This document shows positions 44,101 to 60,100 of a stretch of 64,000 nt of DNA, piece after piece (position 1 is the first letter of the stretch; each line of letters opens with the position of its first letter). Source of the DNA: Bathymodiolus brooksi (lineage: Eukaryota > Mollusca > Bivalvia > Mytilida > Modiolidae); the NCBI GenBank assembly GCA_963680875.1, contig OY804588.1, forward strand, positions 95,722,233-95,786,232. Reading direction: 5' to 3'. The translations under genes were made by a program, and so were the position numbers. The notes under the pieces are model-generated. The model did no database searches and had not been told where the DNA came from. It saw only the letters and a list, made by a program, of their open reading frames with translations.

Positions 44101-45949
44101 TCATATTGAACATCAAAAGACATTTCATATTGGACATCTAAATACATTTCATATTGGATATCTAAAGACATTTCATATTGGACATCTAAATACATTTCAT
44201 ATTGGACATCTAAATACATTTCATATTAGACATCTAAAGACATTTCATATTAGACATCTAAAGACATTTCATATTGGACATCTAAAGACATTTCATATTG
44301 GACATCTAAAGACATTTCATATTGGACATCTAAATACATTTTATATTGGACATCAAAAGACATTTCATATTGGACATCTAAAGACCTTTCATATTGGACA
44401 TCTAAAGACATTTCATATTGGACATCTAAATACATTTCATATTGGACATCTAAAAACATTTCATATTGGACATCTAAAGACATTTCATATTGGACATCTA
44501 AATACATTTCATATTGGACATCTAAATACATTTCATATTGTACATCTAAATACATTTCACATTGAACATCAAAAGACATTTCCTATTGGACATCTAAATA
44601 CATTTCATATTGGACATCAAAAGAAATTTCATATTGGACATCTAAAGACATTTCATATTGGACATCTAAAGACATTTCATATTGGACATCTAAATACATT
44701 TCATATTGGACATCTAAAGACATTTCATATTGGATATCTAAAGACATTTCATATTGGACATCTAAATACATTTCATATTGGACATCTAAATACATTTCAT
44801 ATTGGACATCAAAAGACATTTCATATTAGACATCTAAAGACATTTCATATTGGACACCTAACGATATTTCATATTGGACATCTAAGGACATTTCATATTG
44901 GACATCTAAAGACATTTCATATTGGACATCTAAAGACATTTCATATTGGACATGTAAAGACATTTCATATTGAACATCTAAAGACATTTCATATTGAACA
45001 TCAAAATACATTTCATATTGGTCATCTAAAGACATTTCATATTGGACATCAAAAGAAATTTCATATTGGACATCTAAAGACATTTCATATTGGACATCTA
45101 AAGACATTTCCTATTGGACATCAAAAGACTTTTCATATTGAACATCAAAAGACATTTCATATTGGACATCTAAATACATTTCATATTGGACATCTAAAGA
45201 CATTTCATATTGGACATCTAAATACATTTCATATTGGACATCTAAATACATTTCATATTAGACATCAAAAGACATTTCATATTAGACATCTAAAGACATT
45301 TCATATTGGACATCTAAAGACATTTCATATTGGACATCTAAAGACATTTCATATTTGACATCTAAATACATTTTATATTGGACATCTAAAGACATTTCAT
45401 ATTGGACATCTAAAGACCTTTCATATTGGACATCTAAAGACATTTCATATTGGACATCTAAATACATTTCATATTGGACATCTAAAAACATTTCATATTG
45501 GACATCTAAAGACATTTCATATTGGACATCTAAATACATTTCAATTTGGACATCTAAATACATTTCATATTGGACATCTAAATACATTTCATATTGAACA
45601 TCAAAAGACATTTCCTATTGGACATCTAAATACATTTCATATTGGACATCAAAAGACATTTCATATTGGACATCTAAAGACATTTCATATTGGACATCTA
45701 AATACATTTCATATTGGACATCTAAAGACATTTCATATTAGACATCTAAAGACCTTTCATATTGGACATCTAAATACATTTCATATTGGACATCTAAATA
45801 CATTTCATATTAGACATCTAAAGACATTTCATATTAGACATCTAAATACATTTCATATTGGACATCTAAAGACATTTCAAATTGGACATCTAAAGACATT
45901 TCATATTGGACATCTAAATACATTTCATATTGGACATCTAAAGACATTT
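38125..45949. repeat. Mosaic block re-using earlier units
   Basis: No gene. Segments 38,804-39,790 match 31,414-32,400 at +7,390, including a third AAATGCATTT at 38,982. The segment from 40,435 to about 41,220 matches 36,884 onward at +3,551, including a third GGAAATC at 41,109. The segment from 43,794 onward again carries the TTGCAT and CACCTAACG markers. It contains the last two 23-bp monomers of the window, at 39,779 and 43,138, and a private ATTTGACAT at 45,354-45,362. Confidence 0.68.
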
Positions 45950-48900
45950 CATATTGGACATCTAAAGACCTTTCATATTGGACATCTAAAGACATTTCCT
46001 ATTGGACATCAAAAGACTTTTCATATTGAACATCAAAAGACATTTCATATTGGACATCTAAATACATTTCATATTGGATATCTAAAGACATTTCATATTG
46101 GACATCTAAATACATTTCATATTGGACATCTAAATACATTTCATATTAGACATCTAAAGACATTTCATATTAGACATCTAAAGACATTTCATATTGGACA
46201 TCTAAAGACATTTCATATTGGACATCTAAAGACATTTCATATTGGACATCTAAATACATTTTATATTGGACATCAAAAGACATTTCATATTGGACATCTA
46301 AAGACCTTTCATATTGGACATCTAAAGACATTTCATATTGGACATCTAAATACATTTCATATTGGACATCTAAAAACATTTCATATTGGACATCTAAAGA
46401 CATTTCATATTGGACATCTAAATACATTTCATATTGGACATCTAAATACATTTCATATTGTACATCTAAATACATTTCACATTGAACATCAAAAGACATT
46501 TCCTATTGGACATCTAAATACATTTCATATTGGACATCAAAAGAAATTTCATATTGGACATCTAAAGACATTTCATATTGGACATCTAAAGACATTTCAT
46601 ATTGGACATCTAAATACATTTCATATTGGACATCTATATACATTTCATATTGGACATCTAAAGACATTTCATATTGGATATCTAAAGACATTTCATATTG
46701 GACATCTAAATACATTTCATATTGGATATCTAAAGACATTTCATATTGGACATCTAAATACATTTCATATTGGACATCTAAATACATTTCATATTAGACA
46801 TCTAAAGACATTTCATATTAGACATCTAAAGACATTTCATATTGGACATCTAAAGACATTTCATATTGGACATCTAAAGACATTTCATATTGGACATCTA
46901 AATACATTTTATATTGGACATCAAAAGACATTTCATATTGGACATCTAAAGACCTTTCATATTGGACATCTAAAGACATTTCATATTGGACATCTAAATA
47001 CATTTCATATTGGACATCTAAAAACATTTCATATTGGACATCTAAAGACATTTCATATTGGACATCTAAATACATTTCATATTGGACATCTAAATACATT
47101 TCATATTGTACATCTAAATACATTTCACATTGAACATCAAAAGACATTTCCTATTGGACATCTAAATACATTTCATATTGGACATCAAAAGAAATTTCAT
47201 ATTGGACATCTAAAGACATTTCATATTGGACATCTAAAGACATTTCATATTGGACATCTAAATACATTTCATATTGGACATCTATATACATTTCATATTG
47301 GACATCTAAAGACATTTCATATTGGATATCTAAAGACATTTCATATTGGACATCTAAATACATTTCATATTGGACATCTAAATACATTTCATATTGGACA
47401 TCTAAAAACATTTCATATTGGACATCTAAAGACATTTCATATTGGACATCTAAATACATTTCATATTGGATATCTAAAGACATTTCATATTGGACATCTA
47501 AATACATTTCATATTGGACATCTAAATACATTTCATATTAGACATCTAAAGACATTTCATATTAGACATCTAAAGACATTTCATATTGGACATCTAAAGA
47601 CATTTCATATTGGACATCTAAAGACATTTCATATTGGACATCTAAATACATTTTATATTGGACATCAAAAGACATTTCATATTGGACATCTAAAGACCTT
47701 TCATATTGGACATCTAAAGACATTTCATATTGGACATCTAAATACATTTCATATTGGACATCTAAAAACATTTCATATTGGACATCTAAAGACATTTCAT
47801 ATTGGACATCTAAATACATTTCATATTGGACATCTAAATACATTTCATATTGTACATCTAAATACATTTCACATTGAACATCAAAAGACATTTCCTATTG
47901 GACATCTAAATACATTTCATATTGGACATCAAAAGAAATTTCATATTGGACATCTAAAGACATTTCATATTGGACATCTAAAGACATTTCATATTGGACA
48001 TCTAAATACATTTCATATTGGACATCTATATACATTTCATATTGGACATCTAAAGACATTTCATATTGGATATCTAAAGACATTTCATATTGGACATCTA
48101 AATACATTTCATATTGGACATCTAAATACATTTCATATTGGACATCAAAAGACATTTCATATTAGACATCTAAAGACATTTCATATTGGACACCTAACGA
48201 TATTTCATATTGGACATCTAAGGACATTTCATATTGGACATCTAAAGACATTTCATATTGGACATCTAAAGACATTTCATATTGGACATGTAAAGACATT
48301 TCATATTGAACATCTAAAGACATTTCATATTGAACATCAAAATACATTTCATATTGGTCATCTAAAGACATTTCATATTGGACATCAAAAGAAATTTCAT
48401 ATTGGACATCTAAAGACATTTCATATTGGACATCTAAAGACATTTCCTATTGGACATCAAAAGACTTTTCATATTGAACATCAAAAGACATTTCATATTG
48501 GACATCTAAATACATTTCATATTGGACATCTAAAGACATTTCATATTGGACATCAAAAGAAATTGCATATTGGACATCTAAAGACATTTCATATTGGACA
48601 TCTAAAGACATTTCCTATTGGACATCAAAAGACTTTTCATATTGAACATCAAAAGACATTTCATATTGGACATCTAAATACATTTCATATTGGATATCTA
48701 AAGACATTTCATATTGGACATCTAAATACATTTCATATTGGACATCTAAATACATTTCATATTAGACATCTAAAGACATTTCATATTAGACATCTAAAGA
48801 CATTTCATATTGGACATCTAAAGACATTTCATATTGGACATCTAAAGACATTTCATATTGGACATCTAAATACATTTTATATTGGACATCAAAAGACATT

Positions 48901-51900
48901 TCATATTGGACATCTAAAGACCTTTCATATTGGACATCTAAAGACATTTCATATTGGACATCTAAATACATTTCATATTGGACATCTAAAAACATTTCAT
49001 ATTGGACATCTAAAGACATTTCATATTGGACATCTAAATACATTTCATATTGGACATCTAAATACATTTCATATTGTACATCTAAATACATTTCACATTG
49101 AACATCAAAAGACATTTCCTATTGGACATCTAAATACATTTCATATTGGACATCTAAAGACATTTCATATTGGACATCTAAATACATTTTATATTGGACA
49201 TCAAAAGACATTTCATATTGGACATCTAAAGACCTTTCATATTGGACATCTAAAGACATTTCATATTGGACATCTAAATACATTTCATATTGGACATCTA
49301 AAAACATTTCATATTGGACATCTAAAGACATTTCATATTGGACATCTAAATACATTTCATATTGGACATCTAAATACATTTCATATTGTACATCTAAATA
49401 CATTTCACATTGAACATCAAAAGACATTTCCTATTGGACATCTAAATACATTTCATATTGGACATCAAAAGAAATTTCATATTGGACATCTAAAGACATT
49501 TCATATTGGACATCTAAAGACATTTCATATTGGACATCTAAATACATTTCATATTGGACATCTATATACATTTCATATTGGACATCTAAAGACATTTCAT
49601 ATTGGATATCTAAAGACATTTCATATTGGACATCTAAATACATTTCATATTGGACATCTAAATACATTTCATATTGGACATCAAAAGACATTTCATATTA
49701 GACATCTAAAGACATTTCATATTGGACACCTAACGATATTTCATATTGGACATCTAAGGACATTTCATATTGGACATCTAAAGACATTTCATATTGGACA
49801 TCTAAAGACATTTCATATTGGACATGCAAAGACATTTCATATTGAACATCTAAAGACATTTCATATTGAACATCAAAATACATTTCATATTGGACATCTA
49901 AAGACATTTCCTATTGGACATCAAAAGACTTTTCATATTGAACATCAAAAGACATTTCATATTGGATATCTAAAGACATTTCATATTGGACATCTAAATA
50001 CATTTCATATTGGACATCTAAATACATTTCATATTAGACATCTAAAGACATTTCATATTAGACATCTAAAGACATTTCATATTGGACATCTAAAGACATT
50101 TCATATTGGACATCTAAAGACATTTCATATTGGACATCTAAATACATTTTATATTGGACATCAAAAGACATTTCATATTGGACATCTAAAGACCTTTCAT
50201 ATTGGACATCTAAATACATTTCATATTGTACATCTAAATACATTTCACATTGAACATCAAAAGACATTTCCTATTGGACATCTAAATACATTTCATATTG
50301 GACATCTAAAGACATTTCATATTGGACATCTAAATACATTTTATATTGGACATCAAAAGACATTTCATATTGGACATCAAAAGACCTTTCATATTGGACA
50401 TCTAAAGACATTTCATATTGGACATCTAAATACATTTCATATTGGACATCTAAAAACATTTCATATTGGACATCTAAAGACATTTCATATTGGACATCTA
50501 AATACATTTCATATTGGACATCTAAATACATTTCATATTGTACATCTAAATACATTTCACATTGAACATCAAAAGACATTTCCTATTGGACATCTAAATA
50601 CATTTCATATTGGACATCTAAAGACATTTCATATTGGACATCTAAATACATTTTATATTGGACATCAAAAGACATTTCATATTGGACATCAAAAGACCTT
50701 TCATATTGGACATCTAAAGACATTTCATATTGGACATCTAAATACATTTCATATTGGACATCTAAAAACATTTCATATTGGACATCTAAAGACATTTCAT
50801 ATTGGACATCTAAATACATTTCATATTGGACATCTAAATACATTTCATATTGTACATCTAAATACATTTCACATTGAACATCAAAAGACATTTCCTATTG
50901 GACATCTAAATACATTTCATATTGGACATCAAAAGAAATTTCATATTGGACATCTAAAGACATTTCATATTGGACATCTAAAGACATTTCATATTGGACA
51001 TCTAAATACATTTCATATTGGACATCTATATACATTTCATATTGGACATCTAAAGACATTTCATATTGGATATCTAAAGATATTTCATATTGGACATCTA
51101 AATACATTTCATATTGGACATCTAAATACATTTCATATTGGACATCAAAAGACATTTCATATTAGACATCTAAAGACATTTCATATTGGACACCTAACGA
51201 TATTTCATATTGGACATCTAAGGACATTTCATATTGGACATCTAAAGACATTTCATATTGGATATCTAAAGACATTTCATATTGGACATGTAAAGACATT
51301 TCATATTGAACATCTAAAGACATTTCATATTGAACATCAAAATACATTTCATATTGGTCATCTAAAGACATTTCATATTGGACATCAAAAGAAATTTCAT
51401 ATTGGACATCTAAAGACATTTCATATTGGACATCTAAAGACATTTCCTATTGGACATCAAAAGACTTTTCATATTAAACATCAAAAGACATTTCATATTG
51501 GACATCTAAATACATTTCATATTGGACATCTAAAGACATTTCATATTGGACATCTAAATACATTTCATATTGGACATCAAAATACATTTCATATTAGACA
51601 TCAAAAGACATTTCATATTAGACATCTAAAGACATTTCATATTGGACATCTAAAGACATTTCATATTGGACATCTAAAGACATTTCATATTGGACATCTA
51701 AAGACATTTCATATTGGACATCTAAAGACATTTCATATTGGACATCTAAATACATTTTATATTGGACATCAAAAGACATTTCATATTGGACATCTAAAGA
51801 CCTTTCATATTGGACATCTAAATACATTTCATATTGTACATCTAAATACATTTCACATTGAACATCAAAAGACATTTCCTATTGGACATCTAAATACATT

Positions 51901-54133
51901 TCATATTGGACATCTAAAGACATTTCATATTGGACATCTAAATACATTTTATATTGGACATCAAAAGACATTTCATATTGGACATCAAAAGACCTTTCAT
52001 ATTGGACATCTAAAGACATTTCATATTGGACATCTAAATACATTTCATATTGGACATCTAAAAACATTTCATATTGGACATCTAAAGACATTTCATATTG
52101 GACATCTAAATACATTTCATATTGGACATCTAAATACATTTCATATTGTACATCTAAATACATTTCACATTGAACATCAAAAGACATTTCCTATTGGACA
52201 TCTAAATACATTTCATATTGGACATCTAAATACATTTTATATTGGACATCAAAAGACATTTCATATTGGACATCAAAAGACCTTTCATATTGGACATCTA
52301 AAGACATTTCATATTGGACATCTAAATACATTTCATATTGGACATCTAAAAACATTTCATATTGGACATCTAAAGACATTTCATATTGGACATCTAAATA
52401 CATTTCATATTGGACATCTAAATACATTTCATATTGTACATCTAAATACATTTCACATTGAACATCAAAAGACATTTCCTATTGGACATCTAAATACATT
52501 TCATATTGGACATCAAAAGAAATTTCATATTGGACATCTAAAGACATTTCATATTGGACATCTAAAGACATTTCATATTGGACATCTAAATACATTTCAT
52601 ATTGGACATCTATATACATTTCATATTGGACATCTAAAGACATTTCATATTGGATATCTAAAGACATTTCATATTGGACATCTAAATACATTTCATATTG
52701 GACATCTAAATACATTTCATATTGGACATCAAAAGACATTTCATATTAGACATCTAAAGACATTTCATATTGGACACCTAACGATATTTCATATTGGACA
52801 TCTAAGGACATTTCATATTGGACATCTAAAGACATTTCATATTGGATATCTAAAGACATTTCATATTGGACATGTAAAGACATTTCATATTGAACATCTA
52901 AAGACATTTCATATTGAACATCAAAATACATTTCATATTGGACATCAAAAGACTTTTCATATTGGACATCTAAATACATTTCATATTGGACAACTAAATA
53001 CATTTCATATTGGACATCTAAAGACATTTCATATTAGACATCTAAAGACCTTTCATATTGGACATCTAAATACATTTCATATTGGACATCTAAATACATT
53101 TCATATTAGACATCTAAAGACATTTCATATTAGACATCTAAATACATTTCATATTGGACATCTAAAGACATTTCAAATTGGACATCTAAAGACATTTCAT
53201 ATTGGACATCTAAATACATTTCATATTGGACATCTAAAGACATTTCATATTGGACATCTAAAGACCTTTCATATTGGACATCTAAAGACATTTCCTATTG
53301 GACATCAAAAGACTTTTCATATTGAACATCAAAAGACATTTCATATTGGACATCTAAATACATTTCATATTGGATATCTAAAGACATTTCATATTGGACA
53401 TCTAAATACATTTCATATTGGACATCTAAATACATTTCATATTAGACATCTAAAGACATTTCATATTAGACATCTAAAGACATTTCATATTGGACATCTA
53501 AAGACATTTCATATTGGACATCTAAAGACATTTCATATTGGACATCTAAATACATTTTATATTGGACATCAAAAGACATTTCATATTGGACATCTAAAGA
53601 CCTTTCATATTGGACATCTAAAGACATTTCATATTGGACATCTAAATACATTTCATATTGGACATCTAAAAACATTTCATATTGGACATCTAAAGACATT
53701 TCATATTGGACATCTAAATACATTTCATATTGGACATCTAAATACATTTCATATTGTACATCTAAATACATTTCACATTGAACATCAAAAGACATTTCCT
53801 ATTGGACATCTAAATACATTTCATATTGGACATCAAAAGAAATTTCATATTGGACATCTAAAGACATTTCATATTGGACATCTAAAGACATTTCATATTG
53901 GACATCTAAATACATTTCATATTGGACATCTATATACATTTCATATTGGACATCTAAAGACATTTCATATTGGATATCTAAAGACATTTCATATTGGACA
54001 TCTAAATACATTTCATATTGGATATCTAAAGACATTTCATATTGGACATCTAAATACATTTCATATTGGACATCTAAATACATTTCATATTAGACATCTA
54101 AAGACATTTCATATTAGACATCTAAAGACATTT
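45950..54133. repeat. 8.18-kb tandem unit, copy 1
   Basis: The order of variants recurs at +8,184 (341 monomers) from about 45,950 to 50,580, for example CACCTAACG 48,191 to 56,375 and 49,727 to 57,911, and the private CATGCAAAG near 49,825 to 58,009. The offset then falls to 7,872 (13 monomers fewer in copy 2) and rises to 8,064 (8 monomers more). It ends with a chimeric stretch after 52,940 and an 888-base (37-monomer) partial duplication near 53,280-54,170. Confidence 0.8.
50271..50894. repeat. Pair of 312-bp (13-monomer) sub-units
   Basis: Two adjacent 312-base blocks, 50,271-50,582 and 50,583-50,894, carry the same variant order: TTTTATATTGG, CAAAAGACCTTTC, AAAAAC, TTGTACAT, TTCACATTGAACAT, TTTCCTATT. 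A further copy begins at 51,879, with a one-monomer-shorter relative at 52,191, and another copy at 59,751. It is the shortest clearly repeated multi-monomer unit in the right third of the window. Confidence 0.75.
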
Positions 54134-57100
54134 CATATTGGACATCTAAAGACCTTTCATATTGGACATCTAAAGACATTTCCTATTGGACATCAAAAGA
54201 CTTTTCATATTGAACATCAAAAGACATTTCATATTGGACATCTAAATACATTTCATATTGGATATCTAAAGACATTTCATATTGGACATCTAAATACATT
54301 TCATATTGGACATCTAAATACATTTCATATTAGACATCTAAAGACATTTCATATTAGACATCTAAAGACATTTCATATTGGACATCTAAAGACATTTCAT
54401 ATTGGACATCTAAAGACATTTCATATTGGACATCTAAATACATTTTATATTGGACATCAAAAGACATTTCATATTGGACATCTAAAGACCTTTCATATTG
54501 GACATCTAAAGACATTTCATATTGGACATCTAAATACATTTCATATTGGACATCTAAAAACATTTCATATTGGACATCTAAAGACATTTCATATTGGACA
54601 TCTAAATACATTTCATATTGGACATCTAAATACATTTCATATTGTACATCTAAATACATTTCACATTGAACATCAAAAGACATTTCCTATTGGACATCTA
54701 AATACATTTCATATTGGACATCAAAAGAAATTTCATATTGGACATCTAAAGACATTTCATATTGGACATCTAAAGACATTTCATATTGGACATCTAAATA
54801 CATTTCATATTGGACATCTATATACATTTCATATTGGACATCTAAAGACATTTCATATTGGATATCTAAAGACATTTCATATTGGACATCTAAATACATT
54901 TCATATTGGATATCTAAAGACATTTCATATTGGACATCTAAATACATTTCATATTGGACATCTAAATACATTTCATATTAGACATCTAAAGACATTTCAT
55001 ATTAGACATCTAAAGACATTTCATATTGGACATCTAAAGACATTTCATATTGGACATCTAAAGACATTTCATATTGGACATCTAAATACATTTTATATTG
55101 GACATCAAAAGACATTTCATATTGGACATCTAAAGACCTTTCATATTGGACATCTAAAGACATTTCATATTGGACATCTAAATACATTTCATATTGGACA
55201 TCTAAAAACATTTCATATTGGACATCTAAAGACATTTCATATTGGACATCTAAATACATTTCATATTGGACATCTAAATACATTTCATATTGTACATCTA
55301 AATACATTTCACATTGAACATCAAAAGACATTTCCTATTGGACATCTAAATACATTTCATATTGGACATCAAAAGAAATTTCATATTGGACATCTAAAGA
55401 CATTTCATATTGGACATCTAAAGACATTTCATATTGGACATCTAAATACATTTCATATTGGACATCTATATACATTTCATATTGGACATCTAAAGACATT
55501 TCATATTGGATATCTAAAGACATTTCATATTGGACATCTAAATACATTTCATATTGGACATCTAAATACATTTCATATTGGACATCTAAAAACATTTCAT
55601 ATTGGACATCTAAAGACATTTCATATTGGACATCTAAATACATTTCATATTGGATATCTAAAGACATTTCATATTGGACATCTAAATACATTTCATATTG
55701 GACATCTAAATACATTTCATATTAGACATCTAAAGACATTTCATATTAGACATCTAAAGACATTTCATATTGGACATCTAAAGACATTTCATATTGGACA
55801 TCTAAAGACATTTCATATTGGACATCTAAATACATTTTATATTGGACATCAAAAGACATTTCATATTGGACATCTAAAGACCTTTCATATTGGACATCTA
55901 AAGACATTTCATATTGGACATCTAAATACATTTCATATTGGACATCTAAAAACATTTCATATTGGACATCTAAAGACATTTCATATTGGACATCTAAATA
56001 CATTTCATATTGGACATCTAAATACATTTCATATTGTACATCTAAATACATTTCACATTGAACATCAAAAGACATTTCCTATTGGACATCTAAATACATT
56101 TCATATTGGACATCAAAAGAAATTTCATATTGGACATCTAAAGACATTTCATATTGGACATCTAAAGACATTTCATATTGGACATCTAAATACATTTCAT
56201 ATTGGACATCTATATACATTTCATATTGGACATCTAAAGACATTTCATATTGGATATCTAAAGACATTTCATATTGGACATCTAAATACATTTCATATTG
56301 GACATCTAAATACATTTCATATTGGACATCAAAAGACATTTCATATTAGACATCTAAAGACATTTCATATTGGACACCTAACGATATTTCATATTGGACA
56401 TCTAAGGACATTTCATATTGGACATCTAAAGACATTTCATATTGGACATCTAAAGACATTTCATATTGGACATGTAAAGACATTTCATATTGAACATCTA
56501 AAGACATTTCATATTGAACATCAAAATACATTTCATATTGGTCATCTAAAGACATTTCATATTGGACATCAAAAGAAATTTCATATTGGACATCTAAAGA
56601 CATTTCATATTGGACATCTAAAGACATTTCCTATTGGACATCAAAAGACTTTTCATATTGAACATCAAAAGACATTTCATATTGGACATCTAAATACATT
56701 TCATATTGGACATCTAAAGACATTTCATATTGGACATCAAAAGAAATTGCATATTGGACATCTAAAGACATTTCATATTGGACATCTAAAGACATTTCCT
56801 ATTGGACATCAAAAGACTTTTCATATTGAACATCAAAAGACATTTCATATTGGACATCTAAATACATTTCATATTGGATATCTAAAGACATTTCATATTG
56901 GACATCTAAATACATTTCATATTGGACATCTAAATACATTTCATATTAGACATCTAAAGACATTTCATATTAGACATCTAAAGACATTTCATATTGGACA
57001 TCTAAAGACATTTCATATTGGACATCTAAAGACATTTCATATTGGACATCTAAATACATTTTATATTGGACATCAAAAGACATTTCATATTGGACATCTA

Positions 57101-60100
57101 AAGACCTTTCATATTGGACATCTAAAGACATTTCATATTGGACATCTAAATACATTTCATATTGGACATCTAAAAACATTTCATATTGGACATCTAAAGA
57201 CATTTCATATTGGACATCTAAATACATTTCATATTGGACATCTAAATACATTTCATATTGTACATCTAAATACATTTCACATTGAACATCAAAAGACATT
57301 TCCTATTGGACATCTAAATACATTTCATATTGGACATCTAAAGACATTTCATATTGGACATCTAAATACATTTTATATTGGACATCAAAAGACATTTCAT
57401 ATTGGACATCTAAAGACCTTTCATATTGGACATCTAAAGACATTTCATATTGGACATCTAAATACATTTCATATTGGACATCTAAAAACATTTCATATTG
57501 GACATCTAAAGACATTTCATATTGGACATCTAAATACATTTCATATTGGACATCTAAATACATTTCATATTGTACATCTAAATACATTTCACATTGAACA
57601 TCAAAAGACATTTCCTATTGGACATCTAAATACATTTCATATTGGACATCAAAAGAAATTTCATATTGGACATCTAAAGACATTTCATATTGGACATCTA
57701 AAGACATTTCATATTGGACATCTAAATACATTTCATATTGGACATCTATATACATTTCATATTGGACATCTAAAGACATTTCATATTGGATATCTAAAGA
57801 CATTTCATATTGGACATCTAAATACATTTCATATTGGACATCTAAATACATTTCATATTGGACATCAAAAGACATTTCATATTAGACATCTAAAGACATT
57901 TCATATTGGACACCTAACGATATTTCATATTGGACATCTAAGGACATTTCATATTGGACATCTAAAGACATTTCATATTGGACATCTAAAGACATTTCAT
58001 ATTGGACATGCAAAGACATTTCATATTGAACATCTAAAGACATTTCATATTGAACATCAAAATACATTTCATATTGGACATCTAAAGACATTTCCTATTG
58101 GACATCAAAAGACTTTTCATATTGAACATCAAAAGACATTTCATATTGGATATCTAAAGACATTTCATATTGGACATCTAAATACATTTCATATTGGACA
58201 TCTAAATACATTTCATATTAGACATCTAAAGACATTTCATATTAGACATCTAAAGACATTTCATATTGGACATCTAAAGACATTTCATATTGGACATCTA
58301 AAGACATTTCATATTGGACATCTAAATACATTTTATATTGGACATCAAAAGACATTTCATATTGGACATCTAAAGACCTTTCATATTGGACATCTAAATA
58401 CATTTCATATTGTACATCTAAATACATTTCACATTGAACATCAAAAGACATTTCCTATTGGACATCTAAATACATTTCATATTGGACATCTAAAGACATT
58501 TCATATTGGACATCTAAATACATTTTATATTGGACATCAAAAGACATTTCATATTGGACATCAAAAGACCTTTCATATTGGACATCTAAAGACATTTCAT
58601 ATTGGACATCTAAATACATTTCATATTGGACATCTAAAAACATTTCATATTGGACATCTAAAGACATTTCATATTGGACATCTAAATACATTTTATATTG
58701 GACATCAAAAGACATTTCATATTGTACATCTAAATACATTTCACATTGAACATCAAAAGACATTTCCTATTGGACATCTAAATACATTTCATATTGGACA
58801 TCAAAAGAAATTTCATATTGGACATCTAAAGACATTTCATATTGGACATCTAAAGACATTTCATATTGGACATCTAAATACATTTCATATTGGACATCTA
58901 TATACATTTCATATTGGACATCTAAAGACATTTCATATTGGATATCTAAAGACATTTCATATTGGACATCTAAATACATTTCATATTGGACATCTAAATA
59001 CATTTCATATTGGACATCAAAAGACATTTCATATTAGACATCTAAAGACATTTCATATTGGACACCTAACGATATTTCATATTGGACATCTAAGGACATT
59101 TCATATTGGACATCTAAAGACATTTCATATTGGATATCTAAAGACATTTCATATTGGACATGTAAAGACATTTCATATTGAACATCTAAAGACATTTCAT
59201 ATTGAACATCAAAATACATTTCATATTGGTCATCTAAAGACATTTCATATTGGACATCAAAAGAAATTTCATATTGGACATCTAAAGACATTTCATATTG
59301 GACATCTAAAGACATTTCCTATTGGACATCAAAAGACTTTTCATATTAAACATCAAAAGACATTTCATATTGGACATCTAAATACATTTCATATTGGACA
59401 TCTAAAGACATTTCATATTGGACATCTAAATACATTTCATATTGGACATCAAAATACATTTCATATTAGACATCAAAAGACATTTCATATTAGACATCTA
59501 AAGACATTTCATATTGGACATCTAAAGACATTTCATATTGGACATCTAAAGACATTTCATATTGGACATCTAAAGACATTTCATATTGGACATCTAAAGA
59601 CATTTCATATTGGACATCTAAATACATTTTATATTGGACATCAAAAGACATTTCATATTGGACATCTAAAGACCTTTCATATTGGACATCTAAATACATT
59701 TCATATTGTACATCTAAATACATTTCACATTGAACATCAAAAGACATTTCCTATTGGACATCTAAATACATTTCATATTGGACATCTAAAGACATTTCAT
59801 ATTGGACATCTAAATACATTTTATATTGGACATCAAAAGACATTTCATATTGGACATCAAAAGACCTTTCATATTGGACATCTAAAGACATTTCATATTG
59901 GACATCTAAATACATTTCATATTGGACATCTAAAAACATTTCATATTGGACATCTAAAGACATTTCATATTGGACATCTAAATACATTTCATATTGGACA
60001 TCTAAATACATTTCATATTGTACATCTAAATACATTTCACATTGAACATCAAAAGACATTTCCTATTGGACATCTAAATACATTTCATATTGGACATCTA

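Noticed and set aside
20586..45358. Long plus-strand open frames (443-1,213 codons) as genes for histidine-rich repeat proteins
   Set aside because: They start at TTG created by one variant monomer and, except for the one ending at 45,358, stop 19 bases after the 23-bp monomer. They have no ATG, no non-repeat domain, and largely replacement changes. They follow from a stop-free 24-bp tandem repeat.
45355..45597. Short plus-strand frame of ISYWTSKD repeats
   Set aside because: An 80-codon third-frame reading that starts at the TTG produced by the private change at 45,356 and ends at an ordinary TTGAAC variant.
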